A stretch of DNA of 64,000 bases. Origin: Hymenobacter puniceus (GTDB lineage Bacteria; Bacteroidota; Bacteroidia; Cytophagales; Hymenobacteraceae). Positions 25,078 to 33,955 of the stretch are shown here, piece by piece. Under the pieces are notes generated by a model. The model made no database searches and had not been told where the DNA came from. It saw only the letters and a program-made list of their open reading frames with translations. A program made the translations under genes and the position numbers. The stretch is taken from positions 310,001 to 374,000 of the forward strand of contig NZ_JACSCX010000001.1 in assembly GCF_014333525.1 (NCBI RefSeq), in the 5' to 3' direction. Position 1 is the stretch's first letter. Each line of letters opens with the position of its first letter.

Positions 25078-25677
25078 ATGCGCCTTTCTCCGTTGCTGAT
25101 TTTGGCAGCCTTGGCTGCTGCGATGCTGGCCTCCACTGGCTGCCAGACGCAGTATGAAGACTTGCCAACCTTTTCGCAGGAACGCAAGCTGCTGCAGGTA
25201 GTAGTGGAAATGCCTGCTGGCACCAACCGCGCCCAGCGTTACGATGCCACTGAACACAAATTCGTGCCGGGACGCCGCGCCGGCCTCGACCATGTGGTGG
25301 AGTTTCTGCCCTGCCCCGGCAATAGTGGCTTCATTCCTGGCACTACTAGCAGCCAAGCTTTAAATCAGCCATTAACGGCGCTGGTGCTTTCTGAAGCTCA
25401 GCCAGCCGGCACTGTGCTGGAAGTGCTGCCCATCGGCCTAGTCACGCTCGACGACAACGGCCTGTTGCGCCCCATTGTGCTAACCGTACCGGCCCGGCCC
25501 AGCCAGCAGATTCTACCGGCCGTGAGCACCTGGCACGACCTCACCTCCCGCTACCCCGGCGCGCGGGAAGTACTGCGGCAGTGGTTTCAGCACCAGGGTA
25601 GGGCGGGCGAGGTGCGCATCGTGAGCTGGAAAGACGAAAAAGCTGCCGAGCAGCAGGTGCGCAACGCCATGCAGTAA
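25078..25677 (+). CDS. Inorganic-pyrophosphatase-like lipoprotein, active site degenerate
   Basis: A 199-residue protein with a lipoprotein signal (LAAAMLASTGCQ). The mature part aligns along the family I pyrophosphatase fold: LQVVVEMPAGTNRAQRYD, FLPCPGNSGFIPGT, PAGTVLEVLPIGLVTLDDNG, LTVP and a final SWKDEKAAEQQV. The metal-binding motif DGDPxD is replaced by LNQPLT, the later Asp and Lys of DEAGxDxK by LRP, and the active-site Tyr of NYGxI by Ser. It should therefore not hydrolyse pyrophosphate in the normal way. It begins 10 bp after the M1 peptidase gene and is probably co-transcribed. Its role may be structural or binding. Confidence 0.75.
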   Translation: MRLSPLLILAALAAAMLASTGCQTQYEDLPTFSQERKLLQVVVEMPAGTNRAQRYDATEHKFVPGRRAGLDHVVEFLPCPGNSGFIPGTTSSQALNQPLTALVLSEAQPAGTVLEVLPIGLVTLDDNGLLRPIVLTVPARPSQQILPAVSTWHDLTSRYPGAREVLRQWFQHQGRAGEVRIVSWKDEKAAEQQVRNAMQ

Positions 25678-25684
25678 GAACCAC

Positions 25685-25890
25685 AGATTTGGCAGATTGC
25701 TTGGATTACGCAGATGCTGTTAGCACTGGTGCCATAGGCCGCGCCAAATCTCAGCTGATTCAGTGCCTGGGAGCGACGCACAGATTATTCCACAACTGCC
25801 CATAATAAAAAAGGCCACCTTCAAGGGTGGCCTTTTACAATTCCAAAAAATGAATTTGGATCTGTGCAATCCAATTAATCTGCCAAATCT
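25685..25890. repeat. Class C inverted array (C3) around a terminator
   Basis: A 31-bp word at 25685-25715 (AGATTTGGCAGATT and onward) recurs inverted at 25860-25890 with four mismatches. Both arms are built from CAGATT/GGATT words. The 144-bp space between holds the terminator at 25807. Confidence 0.7.
25807..25836. terminator. Intrinsic terminator between convergent genes
   Basis: AAAAGGCCACC pairs with GGTGGCCTTTT. A/T tracts on both sides make it usable in both directions. Confidence 0.85.
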
Positions 25891-25896
25891 ACGATT

Positions 25897-26604
25897 CTAC
25901 TCGATTTTGGTCATGCGCTCCTTCACTGCTTCCAGTGCTACACGCATGTTTACAATATCGGCGCGGGCAGCTTCCTGCTCTTTCAGGTTCAGGTCAATCA
26001 GGTTGTTGTACTGCAGCAACTCAGCGGCGTTCTGAGCCAGCTGCTGCTGGATTTCCGACTTGCGCAGCTTGTTTCTTTCGATGTCCTTTTTAATGGCGTC
26101 CGACTTCTGGATAACTGCCATGTGGTTGTTTTGCGACGATACCAGCGAGCGTTCTGCTTCCGCAACCTGTACGGCCAAATCTTCGCGGTACAGCATACGA
26201 GCGAAATCCTTGAGGTATTTCTCAGCCGACTTCCACTGCACGGGAGTAGCATCCTTGCCCAAGTAGGCGTTACCTAAGTCAATGGACCACCAGACCGACG
26301 TGCCGGTAGGCGTGGCATCTACCTTGCTGATTACACGGATAGGCGTTTTGGAAATGTCCTCAATAACAACGCCATCCATCGAATAAACGCCTTTATCGGC
26401 CTTTACTTTGCTGCCGAACTTGGTGTCCAGCTGCTTTTTCCAGGAATCGTCAACTCGCTTGCTGTCCAGCTGAATTGTTACGCGTTGGCCTTTGCGTGGA
26501 ATGCCTTTGATGGCCATATCCGTCTCATCGACGGGGGACTTCTGCGCATAGCCCGTCACCGACAGCACTAACATCAGCAGAGAGAGGAGTACGCCTTTTT
26601 TCAT
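25897..26604 (-). CDS. Exported coiled-coil protein, unknown function
   Basis: A 235-residue protein starting with a signal peptide (MKKGVLLSLLMLVLSVTGYAQ, ATG at 26604). Residues 30-130 contain a mixed domain with YSMDGVVIEDISKTPIRV and TSVWWSIDLGNAYLG; residues 135-235 form a long charged coiled coil (AVQVAEAERSLVSSQNNHMA to the C-terminus). No known family is recognised, though similar sequences are expected in related Bacteroidota. It is probably periplasmic. A TAAATTTG box lies 66-73 bp upstream. Confidence 0.75.
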   Translation of the reverse strand: MKKGVLLSLLMLVLSVTGYAQKSPVDETDMAIKGIPRKGQRVTIQLDSKRVDDSWKKQLDTKFGSKVKADKGVYSMDGVVIEDISKTPIRVISKVDATPTGTSVWWSIDLGNAYLGKDATPVQWKSAEKYLKDFARMLYREDLAVQVAEAERSLVSSQNNHMAVIQKSDAIKKDIERNKLRKSEIQQQLAQNAAELLQYNNLIDLNLKEQEAARADIVNMRVALEAVKERMTKIE

Positions 26605-26669
26605 AGGTATGCAGTGATTAAGAAAAGGGGAAAGTCTCAATTATGTCCGGTTTTCCTATTCCGGCTCAC

Positions 26670-26677
26670 CAAATTTA
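26670..26677 (-). promoter_or_regulatory. Candidate -7 box for the coiled-coil protein gene
   Basis: On the minus strand TAAATTTG matches TAnnTTTG. A -33 element was not found at the right distance. Confidence 0.4.
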
Positions 26678-26866
26678 ACCACTGCCCTTTCATCTGCCTA
26701 TGGGCTCTGAGGTTTTTTTTGATTGGAATACACTTTTATTAAATAGGTTATACTGAATACTGTTTAACTACAAAAAATACCATTTAACCATCAATCTGGC
26801 TGCTCACCTGCTGCAGCACTTGCTACGTATGATGAACAATACCTATGCTTCCTGGTTTCCCCAACT

Positions 26867-27274
26867 ATGTCTGTAACTGTCTGCCGCAAAGAACATTTTA
26901 ATGCTGCCCACCGTCTGCACAATCCGGCGTGGAGCCCGGAGCAAAACCAGCAGGTATTCGGCAAATGCAACAACCCCAGCTACCATGGGCACAATTACGA
27001 GCTGATTGTGCGCCTGACGGGCGAAATAGACCCGGAAACGGGCTATGTGTACGATATGAAGCGCTTGAGTGACCTCATTAAGCGCGAGATTCTGGATACC
27101 TTTGACCACCGGAATCTTAACCTCGACACCGAAGAATTCCGTCATCTTAATCCTACCGCCGAAAATATGGCCGTAGTCATCTGGAACCGACTGCGGACCT
27201 ACGTAGAGCCCAAGTTGGCTCTTTCGGTCACGCTGTACGAGACCGAGCGCAATTTTGTAGAATACCATGGCTAA
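26867..27274 (+). CDS. queD: 6-carboxytetrahydropterin synthase (QueD/PTPS family)
   Basis: A 135-residue member of the 6-pyruvoyl-tetrahydropterin synthase family. Zinc histidines are in FNAAHRLHN and YHGHNYELIV, and the catalytic Cys is in GKCNNPSYHGHNY, the Cx5HGH arrangement of QueD. It converts dihydroneopterin triphosphate to 6-carboxytetrahydropterin, the second step toward queuosine. The following folE gene makes its substrate and overlaps it by 8 bp. A biopterin-type role cannot be excluded. Confidence 0.9.
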   Translation: MSVTVCRKEHFNAAHRLHNPAWSPEQNQQVFGKCNNPSYHGHNYELIVRLTGEIDPETGYVYDMKRLSDLIKREILDTFDHRNLNLDTEEFRHLNPTAENMAVVIWNRLRTYVEPKLALSVTLYETERNFVEYHG

Positions 27275-27941
27275 TCCCACGCCCACGCCCGAGGGCACCC
27301 TACGCCTCACTACCGACGCGCACCTCCCCCCCGACTTGCATACACCTTTGCGACCTGATGCCTTTGCGTTGAGCGACGAAGAGAAAATTGTTGGTATCAC
27401 AGAGCACTTCCGTGAAATCATGCACCTGCTGGGGCTCGACCTCAGCGACGACAGCTTGGCTGGCACACCGCGCCGGGTAGCCAAAATGTATGTGCAGGAG
27501 TGGTTCCGGGGCCTTAATCCTGTGCACCGCCCCGAGGTGCGGCTATTCGAGAACCGCTACCAGTACTCGCAATTACTGCTGGAGCGCGACATCACCTTGT
27601 TTTCTTGCTGCGAGCATCATTTTGTGCCCATCATCGGCAAGGCGCACGTGGCATATCTGCCCGCCGACAATGTGGTAGGGCTCAGCAAGCTCAACCGGGT
27701 AGTGCAGTATTATGCCCGACGCCCGCAGGTGCAGGAACGCCTCACGCGCCAGATTGCGGAGGAACTGAAGCAAACCCTACACACCGACAATGTGGCCGTC
27801 CTCATCGAGGCCGACCACCTGTGCGTGATGAGCCGCGGCGTGAATGATACCAGCAGCTCCACTATTACAGCCGAGTACAGCGGTGCCTTTGCCGCGGATG
27901 CTACTCTGCGGGCCGAATTTCTCCGCCTGCTTGGCAAATGA
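27267..27941 (+). CDS. folE: GTP cyclohydrolase I
   Basis: A 224-residue enzyme with a 40-residue variable N-terminus, then the conserved core: AGTPRRVAKMYVQEWF, ITLFSCCEHHFVPIIGKAHV (zinc Cys and His), GLSKLNRVVQYYARRPQVQE and ADHLCVMSRGV (second zinc Cys). It turns GTP into dihydroneopterin triphosphate, the common precursor of folate and queuosine. The 8-bp overlap with queD points to translational coupling and a shared queuosine/folate role. Confidence 0.96.
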   Translation: MANPTPTPEGTLRLTTDAHLPPDLHTPLRPDAFALSDEEKIVGITEHFREIMHLLGLDLSDDSLAGTPRRVAKMYVQEWFRGLNPVHRPEVRLFENRYQYSQLLLERDITLFSCCEHHFVPIIGKAHVAYLPADNVVGLSKLNRVVQYYARRPQVQERLTRQIAEELKQTLHTDNVAVLIEADHLCVMSRGVNDTSSSTITAEYSGAFAADATLRAEFLRLLGK

Positions 27942-28075
27942 GTTCCGGGTTTCTGCTTACTTGTATCTAGTTTTGGCGAATCGGCTATGGCTTCTGGCAT
28001 CAAGCAGCCCTACCAGTTTACCGATAGCACAGGCAGAACGCAGGCAAACGGCATACGCACCAGAAACTCCCCAAA

Positions 28076-28990
28076 ATGTCCCGAAAAGTTCTCATCAGCG
28101 GCGGTACCGGTATGATTGGTACCCGCCTTGCCGAGATGCTCATTGACGCCGGCTACGAAGTAGCATTGCTCAGCCGGCAGCCCACCAACAGCCACTACCG
28201 TACTTTCCGCTGGGACCCGCGTGCCGGCACCATCGACGAGGCAGCCATCCGGTACGCCGATTACGTGGTGAATCTGGCCGGCTCCAGTGTGTCGGACGGC
28301 AAGTGGACCGATGAGCGCAAGCGCGACATCATGACCAGCCGCCTGGGCGGCACCACGCTGCTGGCCCGCGAACTGGCCAAGCCCGGCCACCACGTGCGGG
28401 CCTTCGTGTCGGCCTCGGCCATCGGCATTTATGGCGACAGCGCCGACCGGGTAGTGAACGAGGAGACGCCAGCCGCTTCCGCCGACGACTTCCTGGCCGA
28501 CGTATCGCGGCAGTGGGAGCTAGCGGCGCAGGATGTGGAGAAGCTGGGCATCCGCACCGTTATCAGCCGCATCGGCATCGTGCTCAGCCCCGAGGGCGGG
28601 GCACTAGTGCCGCTGGCCCGCACTGTGAAGCTGATGGCTGGCGCCCCGCTGGGTTCGGGCAAGCAGTTTATGTCCTGGATTCACCTCGACGACCTGTGCC
28701 GCCTGATCATTCAGATGCTGGAAGAGCCGAAGTGGGAAGGCACCTACAACGCCGTAGCGCCGCACCCGGTCACAAACGAGGAATTCACGAAAGTGCTGGC
28801 CGACGTGCTGCACCGCCCGCTGGTGCTGCCTAAAGTGCCGGAATTTGCCCTGAACCTGATGATGGGGGAGATGAGCGAAATCGTTCTGGGCTCGCAACGC
28901 GTAAGTGCCGAAAAGGTGCTACGTGAGGGCTTCACATTTGAATACCCAAGCCTGAAGCCCGCACTGGAATCGTTTTACGGGGAGCAGTAG
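28076..28990 (+). CDS. TIGR01777 family NAD(P)-dependent epimerase (YfcH-like)
   Basis: A 304-residue short-chain-type oxidoreductase. The nucleotide-binding motif GGTGMIGTRL is at residues 9-18, followed by VVNLAGSSV and FVSASAIGIYGDSADRVVNE. The C-terminal DUF1731-type end contains FALNLMMGEMSEIVLGSQRV, diagnostic for the family. The substrate is unknown; YfcH relatives are cytosolic. A TAGTTTTG box at 27968-27975 may be its promoter. Confidence 0.92.
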   Translation: MSRKVLISGGTGMIGTRLAEMLIDAGYEVALLSRQPTNSHYRTFRWDPRAGTIDEAAIRYADYVVNLAGSSVSDGKWTDERKRDIMTSRLGGTTLLARELAKPGHHVRAFVSASAIGIYGDSADRVVNEETPAASADDFLADVSRQWELAAQDVEKLGIRTVISRIGIVLSPEGGALVPLARTVKLMAGAPLGSGKQFMSWIHLDDLCRLIIQMLEEPKWEGTYNAVAPHPVTNEEFTKVLADVLHRPLVLPKVPEFALNLMMGEMSEIVLGSQRVSAEKVLREGFTFEYPSLKPALESFYGEQ

Positions 28991-29002
28991 CAGTTATTGC
29001 TA

Positions 29003-29731
29003 ATGAGCAAACAGCTTTTTGCTGCTGCGGCATGTTGCCTATTATCGTTTGGCACCGCAGTGGCCCAACGTCAGCCGCAGGGTTTGTCGGATCTGATAAA
29101 TACGCGGGAGCCCGGCTGGGGCTTAGTGCAGCAGTGGATAAACGCCGCCAAGAATCCGGTGGAAGTACTGCCCAGAACACCTAGCCGCGCCGACAGCACC
29201 TTACTGGCTGCCCAAATAACAACTCGCTCCCCGATGGGGGCCATCATTTATGAAACTGGCGGCCTGCTGATTGACAATGGCTGGCTGCGCATTTTGGGGT
29301 CGGGCTCGACGGCTCTGAATCGAGACCTGGTGCAGTGGAACCAAGATAAACAGGACGGTTTCCTGCTAATTGCTGATGATATAGCAGGTGGTTTTTTCGC
29401 TATCAATGCCGGGGCTTTTGGAGCAACTTCAATCGGGCATGTGTTTTATATGAGCCCTGATACGCTGCGGTGGCAAGCCGTCAGCAGTTCTTATTCAGAA
29501 TTTCTGATTTTCTGTTTTTCCGGCGACTTACAAAAGTTCTATCGTGAATTACGCTGGAAAGCTTGGCAGTCAGACACCAGGCAAATCAGCGGTAGCCAAG
29601 GCATGGCATTTTATCCGTTCCTGTTTACTACCGAAGGCCGCAACATTGAGAAAGTCAGCCGTCGGCCAGTGCCCGTGCAGGAATTGTGGATACTTTACCA
29701 AGACATGCAACGCCAGCTTGATGGCCGCTGA
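29003..29731 (+). CDS. DUF2625 family exported protein
   Basis: A 242-residue protein. The ATG at 29003 starts a signal peptide (LFAAAACCLLSFGTAVAQ). The body matches DUF2625 over its length: GAIIYETGGLLIDNGWLRIL, IADDIAGGFFAINAGAFG, YMSPDTLRWQAVSSSYSEFL and RRPVPVQELW. Function is unknown. It begins 12 bp after the epimerase stop and may share its transcript. Many relatives lack a signal peptide, so export in this genome is a point of interest. Confidence 0.85.
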   Translation: MSKQLFAAAACCLLSFGTAVAQRQPQGLSDLINTREPGWGLVQQWINAAKNPVEVLPRTPSRADSTLLAAQITTRSPMGAIIYETGGLLIDNGWLRILGSGSTALNRDLVQWNQDKQDGFLLIADDIAGGFFAINAGAFGATSIGHVFYMSPDTLRWQAVSSSYSEFLIFCFSGDLQKFYRELRWKAWQSDTRQISGSQGMAFYPFLFTTEGRNIEKVSRRPVPVQELWILYQDMQRQLDGR

Positions 29732-29761
29732 GGTTGATTTTTATTTGTGCGCTACGCCAAC

Positions 29762-30100
29762 ATGGCACGTATTACACAATTTCTGTTTTGCATGCAGAAG
29801 GTCATGCCGCTTTTAGCAGCTGCACTATCTGCGTGTGATACGCTTACAACAGAAATCTGCGGAGAATTATCGGGCGACCATAAGGCCTACGTTGTGCGTG
29901 TGAACTGTATGTATAAAGGTCGGCTGCAAGTCCAGCAGGTTCCTTGCTATCCTGGATATCTGCAGGTTAAGTGCTGGTCTACCGTTTCCAGTAAAACACT
30001 AGACTCGATTGACGTGTCCGCCAGCACACTCGGGTGGATGGAGGTGTTGGTCTACAACCACCAAGGAGATTTAGTGCGCGGCAATACTGGTTCTATGTAA
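29762..30100 (+). CDS. Small putative lipoprotein, unknown function
   Basis: A 112-residue protein with a lipobox (LLAAALSAC) about 25 residues from the ATG at 29762; an internal ATG at 29807 just before MPLLAAALSAC is an alternative start. Six cysteines are present including the lipid one. No family is recognised. It is more AT-rich than its neighbours and is 30 bp downstream of the DUF2625 gene. Confidence 0.6.
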   Translation: MARITQFLFCMQKVMPLLAAALSACDTLTTEICGELSGDHKAYVVRVNCMYKGRLQVQQVPCYPGYLQVKCWSTVSSKTLDSIDVSASTLGWMEVLVYNHQGDLVRGNTGSM

Positions 30101-30110
30101 AGCTTAGGGC

Positions 30111-32492
30111 TTACAAACTATCCGGCACGGCCAGTGGAGCTTCGACGTTATTAAGCTGCTCCAGCAGGTTGTCGGCCACGATGGTATCTACGGGCTCAGC
30201 TCGGCGGCGGCGCGGCTCCGATTCGCTTACGCAGATGTACTTGCGGGATATTTTACCGGGATATTTCGGGAACGGGCCCATGGTGATGCCCAGGTCTTCA
30301 TCTTCGTAGACTTTTTCCATGTACTTGCCGAAGATGGGCAACGCCGTACGGCCACCTTCGCCCTGCTGCGAGCCCTGGAAGTGAATACTGCGGTCTTCGC
30401 CGCCCACCCACACGCCGGTCACGAGGTCCTTGGTGACGCCCATATACCAGCCATCGGAATAGTTGGACGTGGTGCCAGTTTTACCGCCGATCTGGTTGTC
30501 TTTCTTCCACAGCTCGTATTCCCACAGCGCCTGCGAGGTGCCACCGGGCTCGTCCATGCCGCCGCGCAGCATGTAGAGCATCAGCCATGCCGTTTCCGAC
30601 GGAATGGCGCGTTTCTGCCGGGGGTCAAACTGCTTGATGACGTTGCCGTTGCGGTCTTCGATGCGGGTCACGATCATCGGCTCGCTCTGGAAGCCTTGGT
30701 TGACGAAGGTGCTGTAGGCATTCACCATTTCGTACACGCTCACATCGCCGCCTGAGCCCAGCCCGATGCTGGGCACCGACAGCAGCGGGCTCTTGATGCC
30801 CACTTTGTGCGCGTACTTGGCCACATTCTGCCAGCCCACGCGCTCCGTGAGTTGGGCCGTCACGGAATTTACGGAGCGGGCCATGGCGTGGCGCAGCGTC
30901 ATGTTGATGCCCGTGTATTCGCGCGTTACGTTGTCGGGCTTCCACTCCATATCCTGCCCGTTCTCCACATAGTTGATGGTCACCCGCTCGTCGCGGATAC
31001 GGTCGCAGGGCGCGTAGCCGTTGTCGAGGGCTGTGAGGTAGACGAAGGGCTTGAAGGTGGAGCCAGCCTGGCGCTTGCCCTGCTTCACGTGGTCGTACTG
31101 GAAGAAATCGTAATCCAGGCCGCCTACCCAGGCCTTGATCTGGCCCGTGAAGGGGTCCATGCTCATCATGCCGGCGTGCAGGAAGTGCTTGTAGTAGGCC
31201 AGCGAATCGAGCGGGGAAAGCAGCAGCGTGGTGTCGCCGTCGCCTTTCCAGGTGAATACTTTGGTGGGATGCTTGGCGTTGAGAGCCTGCTCCAGCAGAT
31301 CGGGGCGGCCTTTGTAGCGGGCAGCCAGCTCCTTGTACTGCTCGGTGCGCTTCATCTGGGTTTCGATGAAGCCGGGAATTTCGTTGCCGTCCTCGTCCAC
31401 CCAAGGGTTGGAGTTGCGGTTTTTCCAGAACCGGTCAAACTGCTGCTGCAGCCGCTTCATGCGGTCCTGCACCGACTCCTCGGCGTACTGCTGCATCCTG
31501 GAGTCGATGGTGGTGTAGATTTTGAGGCCGTCACGGTACATATCGTAGCCGTTCTTTTCACACCACTCATTCACGAACTGGCTCACAGCGCCACGGAAGT
31601 AGGTAGCCGGGCCGTCGATGTGCTTTTCCACCTGATATTTCAGGGCAATCGGCTGCTGCTGTAAGGCAGCCACCTCGGCGGCGGGCAGCATGCCGGCCTG
31701 GCCCATGCGCGTGAGCACCAGGTTGCGGCGCTTGCGGGCAGCCTCGGGGTGGAAGCGCGGATTGTAGGCGGTAGGGTTGTTGAGCATACCCACCAGCATG
31801 GCGGCCTGCTCGGCGGTGAGGCTGTCGGGCGAGGTGCTGTAGAAGGTTTTGGCGGCGACCTTGATGCCGTAGGCTTTGGAGCCGTATTCCACAGTGTTGA
31901 AGTACATCCGCAGGATTTCCTCCTTGGTGTAGCGCCGCTCCAGCTCCACGGCCGTCAGCCATTCCTTGGTTTTGCTGACCAGCGTGCTCACCACCGGAAT
32001 GTAGCCCAGGCCGCCCCGGGTTTCGCCACGACGGGTATTGTAGAGGTTTTTGGCCAGCTGCTGCGTGATGGTGGAGCCGCCGCCGCTTTTGTTGCCCGTC
32101 ACGACGCCCGAGGCAGCGCGGGCCAGTGCCGTCAGGTCGATGCCGGAGTGCTCGTAGTAGCGCACGTCTTCGGTGGCAACAAGTGCCTTGATCAGCAGCG
32201 GCGACATCTTGCTCAGCGGCACTGGCACGCGGTTTTCGCGGAAGTATTTGCCAATCAGCACGCCGTCGGCGGTGTATATTTCGGACGGCTGCTCCACCTT
32301 AGGGTCTTCCAGCTCCTCTAGGCTCGGCGACTTGCCGAAGAGGAACATGAAGTTCATGCTAACCAATATGGGATAGAGCAGAAAGAAGCCCACGCCCACC
32401 ACAAAAGCCGCCCAGGCTATCCGCGACAGGCGGTTTGACCAGGGCCGGCGCGGCCGGGGAGCAGTTGACTTTGGGGCTTGCGGAGCGGACAT
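30111..32492 (-). CDS. Class A penicillin-binding protein 1A
   Basis: A 793-residue bifunctional peptidoglycan synthase. A cytoplasmic tail and one membrane helix (IAWAAFVVGVGFFLLYPILV) lead to the GT51 transglycosylase with ATEDVRYYEHSGID and GGSTITQQLAKNLY. The transpeptidase has all three motifs: AGSTFKPF (SxxK), ARSVNSV (SxN) and GGKTGTTSNYSDGW (KTG). A long insert lies between the domains (around residues 320-430). It polymerises and cross-links peptidoglycan. A TATATTTG box at 32549-32542 precedes it. Confidence 0.95.
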   Translation of the reverse strand: MSAPQAPKSTAPRPRRPWSNRLSRIAWAAFVVGVGFFLLYPILVSMNFMFLFGKSPSLEELEDPKVEQPSEIYTADGVLIGKYFRENRVPVPLSKMSPLLIKALVATEDVRYYEHSGIDLTALARAASGVVTGNKSGGGSTITQQLAKNLYNTRRGETRGGLGYIPVVSTLVSKTKEWLTAVELERRYTKEEILRMYFNTVEYGSKAYGIKVAAKTFYSTSPDSLTAEQAAMLVGMLNNPTAYNPRFHPEAARKRRNLVLTRMGQAGMLPAAEVAALQQQPIALKYQVEKHIDGPATYFRGAVSQFVNEWCEKNGYDMYRDGLKIYTTIDSRMQQYAEESVQDRMKRLQQQFDRFWKNRNSNPWVDEDGNEIPGFIETQMKRTEQYKELAARYKGRPDLLEQALNAKHPTKVFTWKGDGDTTLLLSPLDSLAYYKHFLHAGMMSMDPFTGQIKAWVGGLDYDFFQYDHVKQGKRQAGSTFKPFVYLTALDNGYAPCDRIRDERVTINYVENGQDMEWKPDNVTREYTGINMTLRHAMARSVNSVTAQLTERVGWQNVAKYAHKVGIKSPLLSVPSIGLGSGGDVSVYEMVNAYSTFVNQGFQSEPMIVTRIEDRNGNVIKQFDPRQKRAIPSETAWLMLYMLRGGMDEPGGTSQALWEYELWKKDNQIGGKTGTTSNYSDGWYMGVTKDLVTGVWVGGEDRSIHFQGSQQGEGGRTALPIFGKYMEKVYEDEDLGITMGPFPKYPGKISRKYICVSESEPRRRRAEPVDTIVADNLLEQLNNVEAPLAVPDSL

Positions 32493-32541
32493 GCAGGGTG
32501 ATTAGGACGGCAGGCTGGCAAAGCAGCAGCCAAAGGAACCA

Positions 32542-32549
32542 CAAATATA
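32542..32549 (-). promoter_or_regulatory. Candidate -7 box of the PBP1A gene
   Basis: On the minus strand TATATTTG matches the consensus, 50 bp before the ATG at 32492. A TTTG upstream is 25 bp away, slightly too far for a normal -33 element. Confidence 0.5.
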
Positions 32550-32645
32550 CCAGATAGGTGCGGCCCCAGCTGTGCAAAAAGCACTGCCGTTTTCATGGTG
32601 GCGTCGCGCAGACCTGCGGCAGAATTGGCTGGCTGCGCCCGGAAA

Positions 32646-32993
32646 TTAGGTCAGCAGCACGAATACCAATAGTAGCATCAGCAACCCGGTTGCTATTGCC
32701 GCCCCGCCAGCTGCTATTGCCCACATCAAACGCCAGGCCGGATGCTGCACTAGCAACGCCACACGCCACAGCCACACCATCGTCAGCAAGGGAACCAGCA
32801 CCACGCATAACTTCCAGATTATTTGTGCTACTCTTACTGCAGCCGGGGTGTTTGGGAAAAGCTCTTTTTCAAGTTGAATGCTGCAAATAGCGCCCACAAA
32901 CAGGCCCAGTACCCACCACAGCGCTACTGGCAGTTGGCGCAGGGCGCGAGCGGCAAAGAGTTGCAGGGAGTTCATCATATAAACCAGTGACAT
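32646..32993 (-). CDS. Small membrane protein in the Coq4-like cluster
   Basis: A 115-residue protein with three hydrophobic segments (LWWVLGLFVGAICSI, LCVVLVPLLTMVWLWRVALLV, IAAGGAAIATGLLMLLLVFVLL). No family is recognised. The ATG at 32993 lies 3 bp after the stop of the next upstream gene, so it is the last gene of the five-gene run that includes a Coq4-like protein. Start could also be the ATG pair at 32978. Confidence 0.7.
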   Translation of the reverse strand: MSLVYMMNSLQLFAARALRQLPVALWWVLGLFVGAICSIQLEKELFPNTPAAVRVAQIIWKLCVVLVPLLTMVWLWRVALLVQHPAWRLMWAIAAGGAAIATGLLMLLLVFVLLT

Positions 32994-32996
32994 AGT

Positions 32997-33383
32997 TTAC
33001 CCAAACAAACTGTCGCCATCAGCCCGCGGCTCGAACTCGAACGGAACCGCCATCAGAAAAAGGAAAAACGCCAGCATTACTATCTGGCCGATGCCCAGCA
33101 ACAGCAGCAACACTGCCGCCAACCGTTGCAAGTGAGCCGGCCATCCGGGTTGCAAATGGCGGGCGGCGGCTTGTTTCAGCAGGTGGCTGGCTAGAAATGG
33201 AAACAGCAACAGACACGGGCCGCCCACCCACACTAGCAGACTGGTGAGTACCGGGAAGGCATTGTGCGACGTGGGCAGCAGGCTGCTTAGTACCATTGTT
33301 GCGGCGCTGCCCGCCGCCGTCACCCGAAACAGCCGCTGCGCCAGCGTCGCCTCCTCGGGCCACAGAAGTTGGAGCCAGCTCAT
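32997..33383 (-). CDS. Small membrane protein in the Coq4-like cluster
   Basis: A 128-residue protein with about three membrane segments (VLTSLLVWVGGPCLLLFPFL, LAAVLLLLLGIGQIVML, AFFLFLMAVPF) and a charged N-terminus (SWLQLLWPEEATLAQRLFRV). No family is recognised. Its start overlaps the stop of the Coq4-like gene by 4 bp (ATGA), showing translational coupling. Confidence 0.72.
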   Translation of the reverse strand: MSWLQLLWPEEATLAQRLFRVTAAGSAATMVLSSLLPTSHNAFPVLTSLLVWVGGPCLLLFPFLASHLLKQAAARHLQPGWPAHLQRLAAVLLLLLGIGQIVMLAFFLFLMAVPFEFEPRADGDSLFG

Positions 33384-33904
33384 ACCTGTGCCGCCTCTTC
33401 CTGGGCTTCATAAAAGCCGATTTGCCGGCGCAATGGCTCCAGACCATGAGCGGCGTACTCGGTGAGGCGCCAGTGGCGGATGGGCTGGGTGCGGCGGCCC
33501 CGGCGGTAGTGCGCAGCCAACTGCGGCCACAATTCCGGCGTGAGCAGGCCCAGCGCCAGAAACCCAACGCTCGTAACCGACAGGTCGCCGTTGCCGCACA
33601 TGAAGGCCTTGAGCTTGAGTTCGTCTTCCGGCGTCATGTCGTAGCCGAGCAGCACGTGTTTGAGGTCGTGGTCTTCGTAGTGCGGGATGAGCTGTAGCTG
33701 GTGGCGCTGGAGCAAGTCGGCCACGCCGCGTCCCAGTGTACCGGGCGGCAGCGTCTGCAGATACTGTTGCTGCACGGCCACGTTCTCGCAGCCATACAGG
33801 CGCTGGAAAATTGGAATCAGAAATGAGGTGCGGGCGTGCTCGATGGTCTTGCGCGCCAGTTGCTGGTAACGGTTCAAAGGCGCCGTAGTGAGTTGTTGAG
33901 GCAT
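33380..33904 (-). CDS. Coq4 family protein
   Basis: A 174-residue soluble protein. The signature HYEDHDLKHVLLGYDMTPED (about residues 74-93) matches the Coq4 zinc-ligand motif HDxxHxxxG. Coq4 is needed for ubiquinone synthesis in mitochondria and some bacteria, but Bacteroidota generally use menaquinone, so the role here is open. It sits in the middle of a run of small membrane proteins, overlapping the next gene by 4 bp. Some bacterial relatives lie in operons without any quinone genes. Confidence 0.8.
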   Translation of the reverse strand: MPQQLTTAPLNRYQQLARKTIEHARTSFLIPIFQRLYGCENVAVQQQYLQTLPPGTLGRGVADLLQRHQLQLIPHYEDHDLKHVLLGYDMTPEDELKLKAFMCGNGDLSVTSVGFLALGLLTPELWPQLAAHYRRGRRTQPIRHWRLTEYAAHGLEPLRRQIGFYEAQEEAAQV

Positions 33905-33955
33905 GGAGTTAAGGGGGAAAGTCAGAAGTGAAAACAGAGGGCTGAGGGCAGAAAA

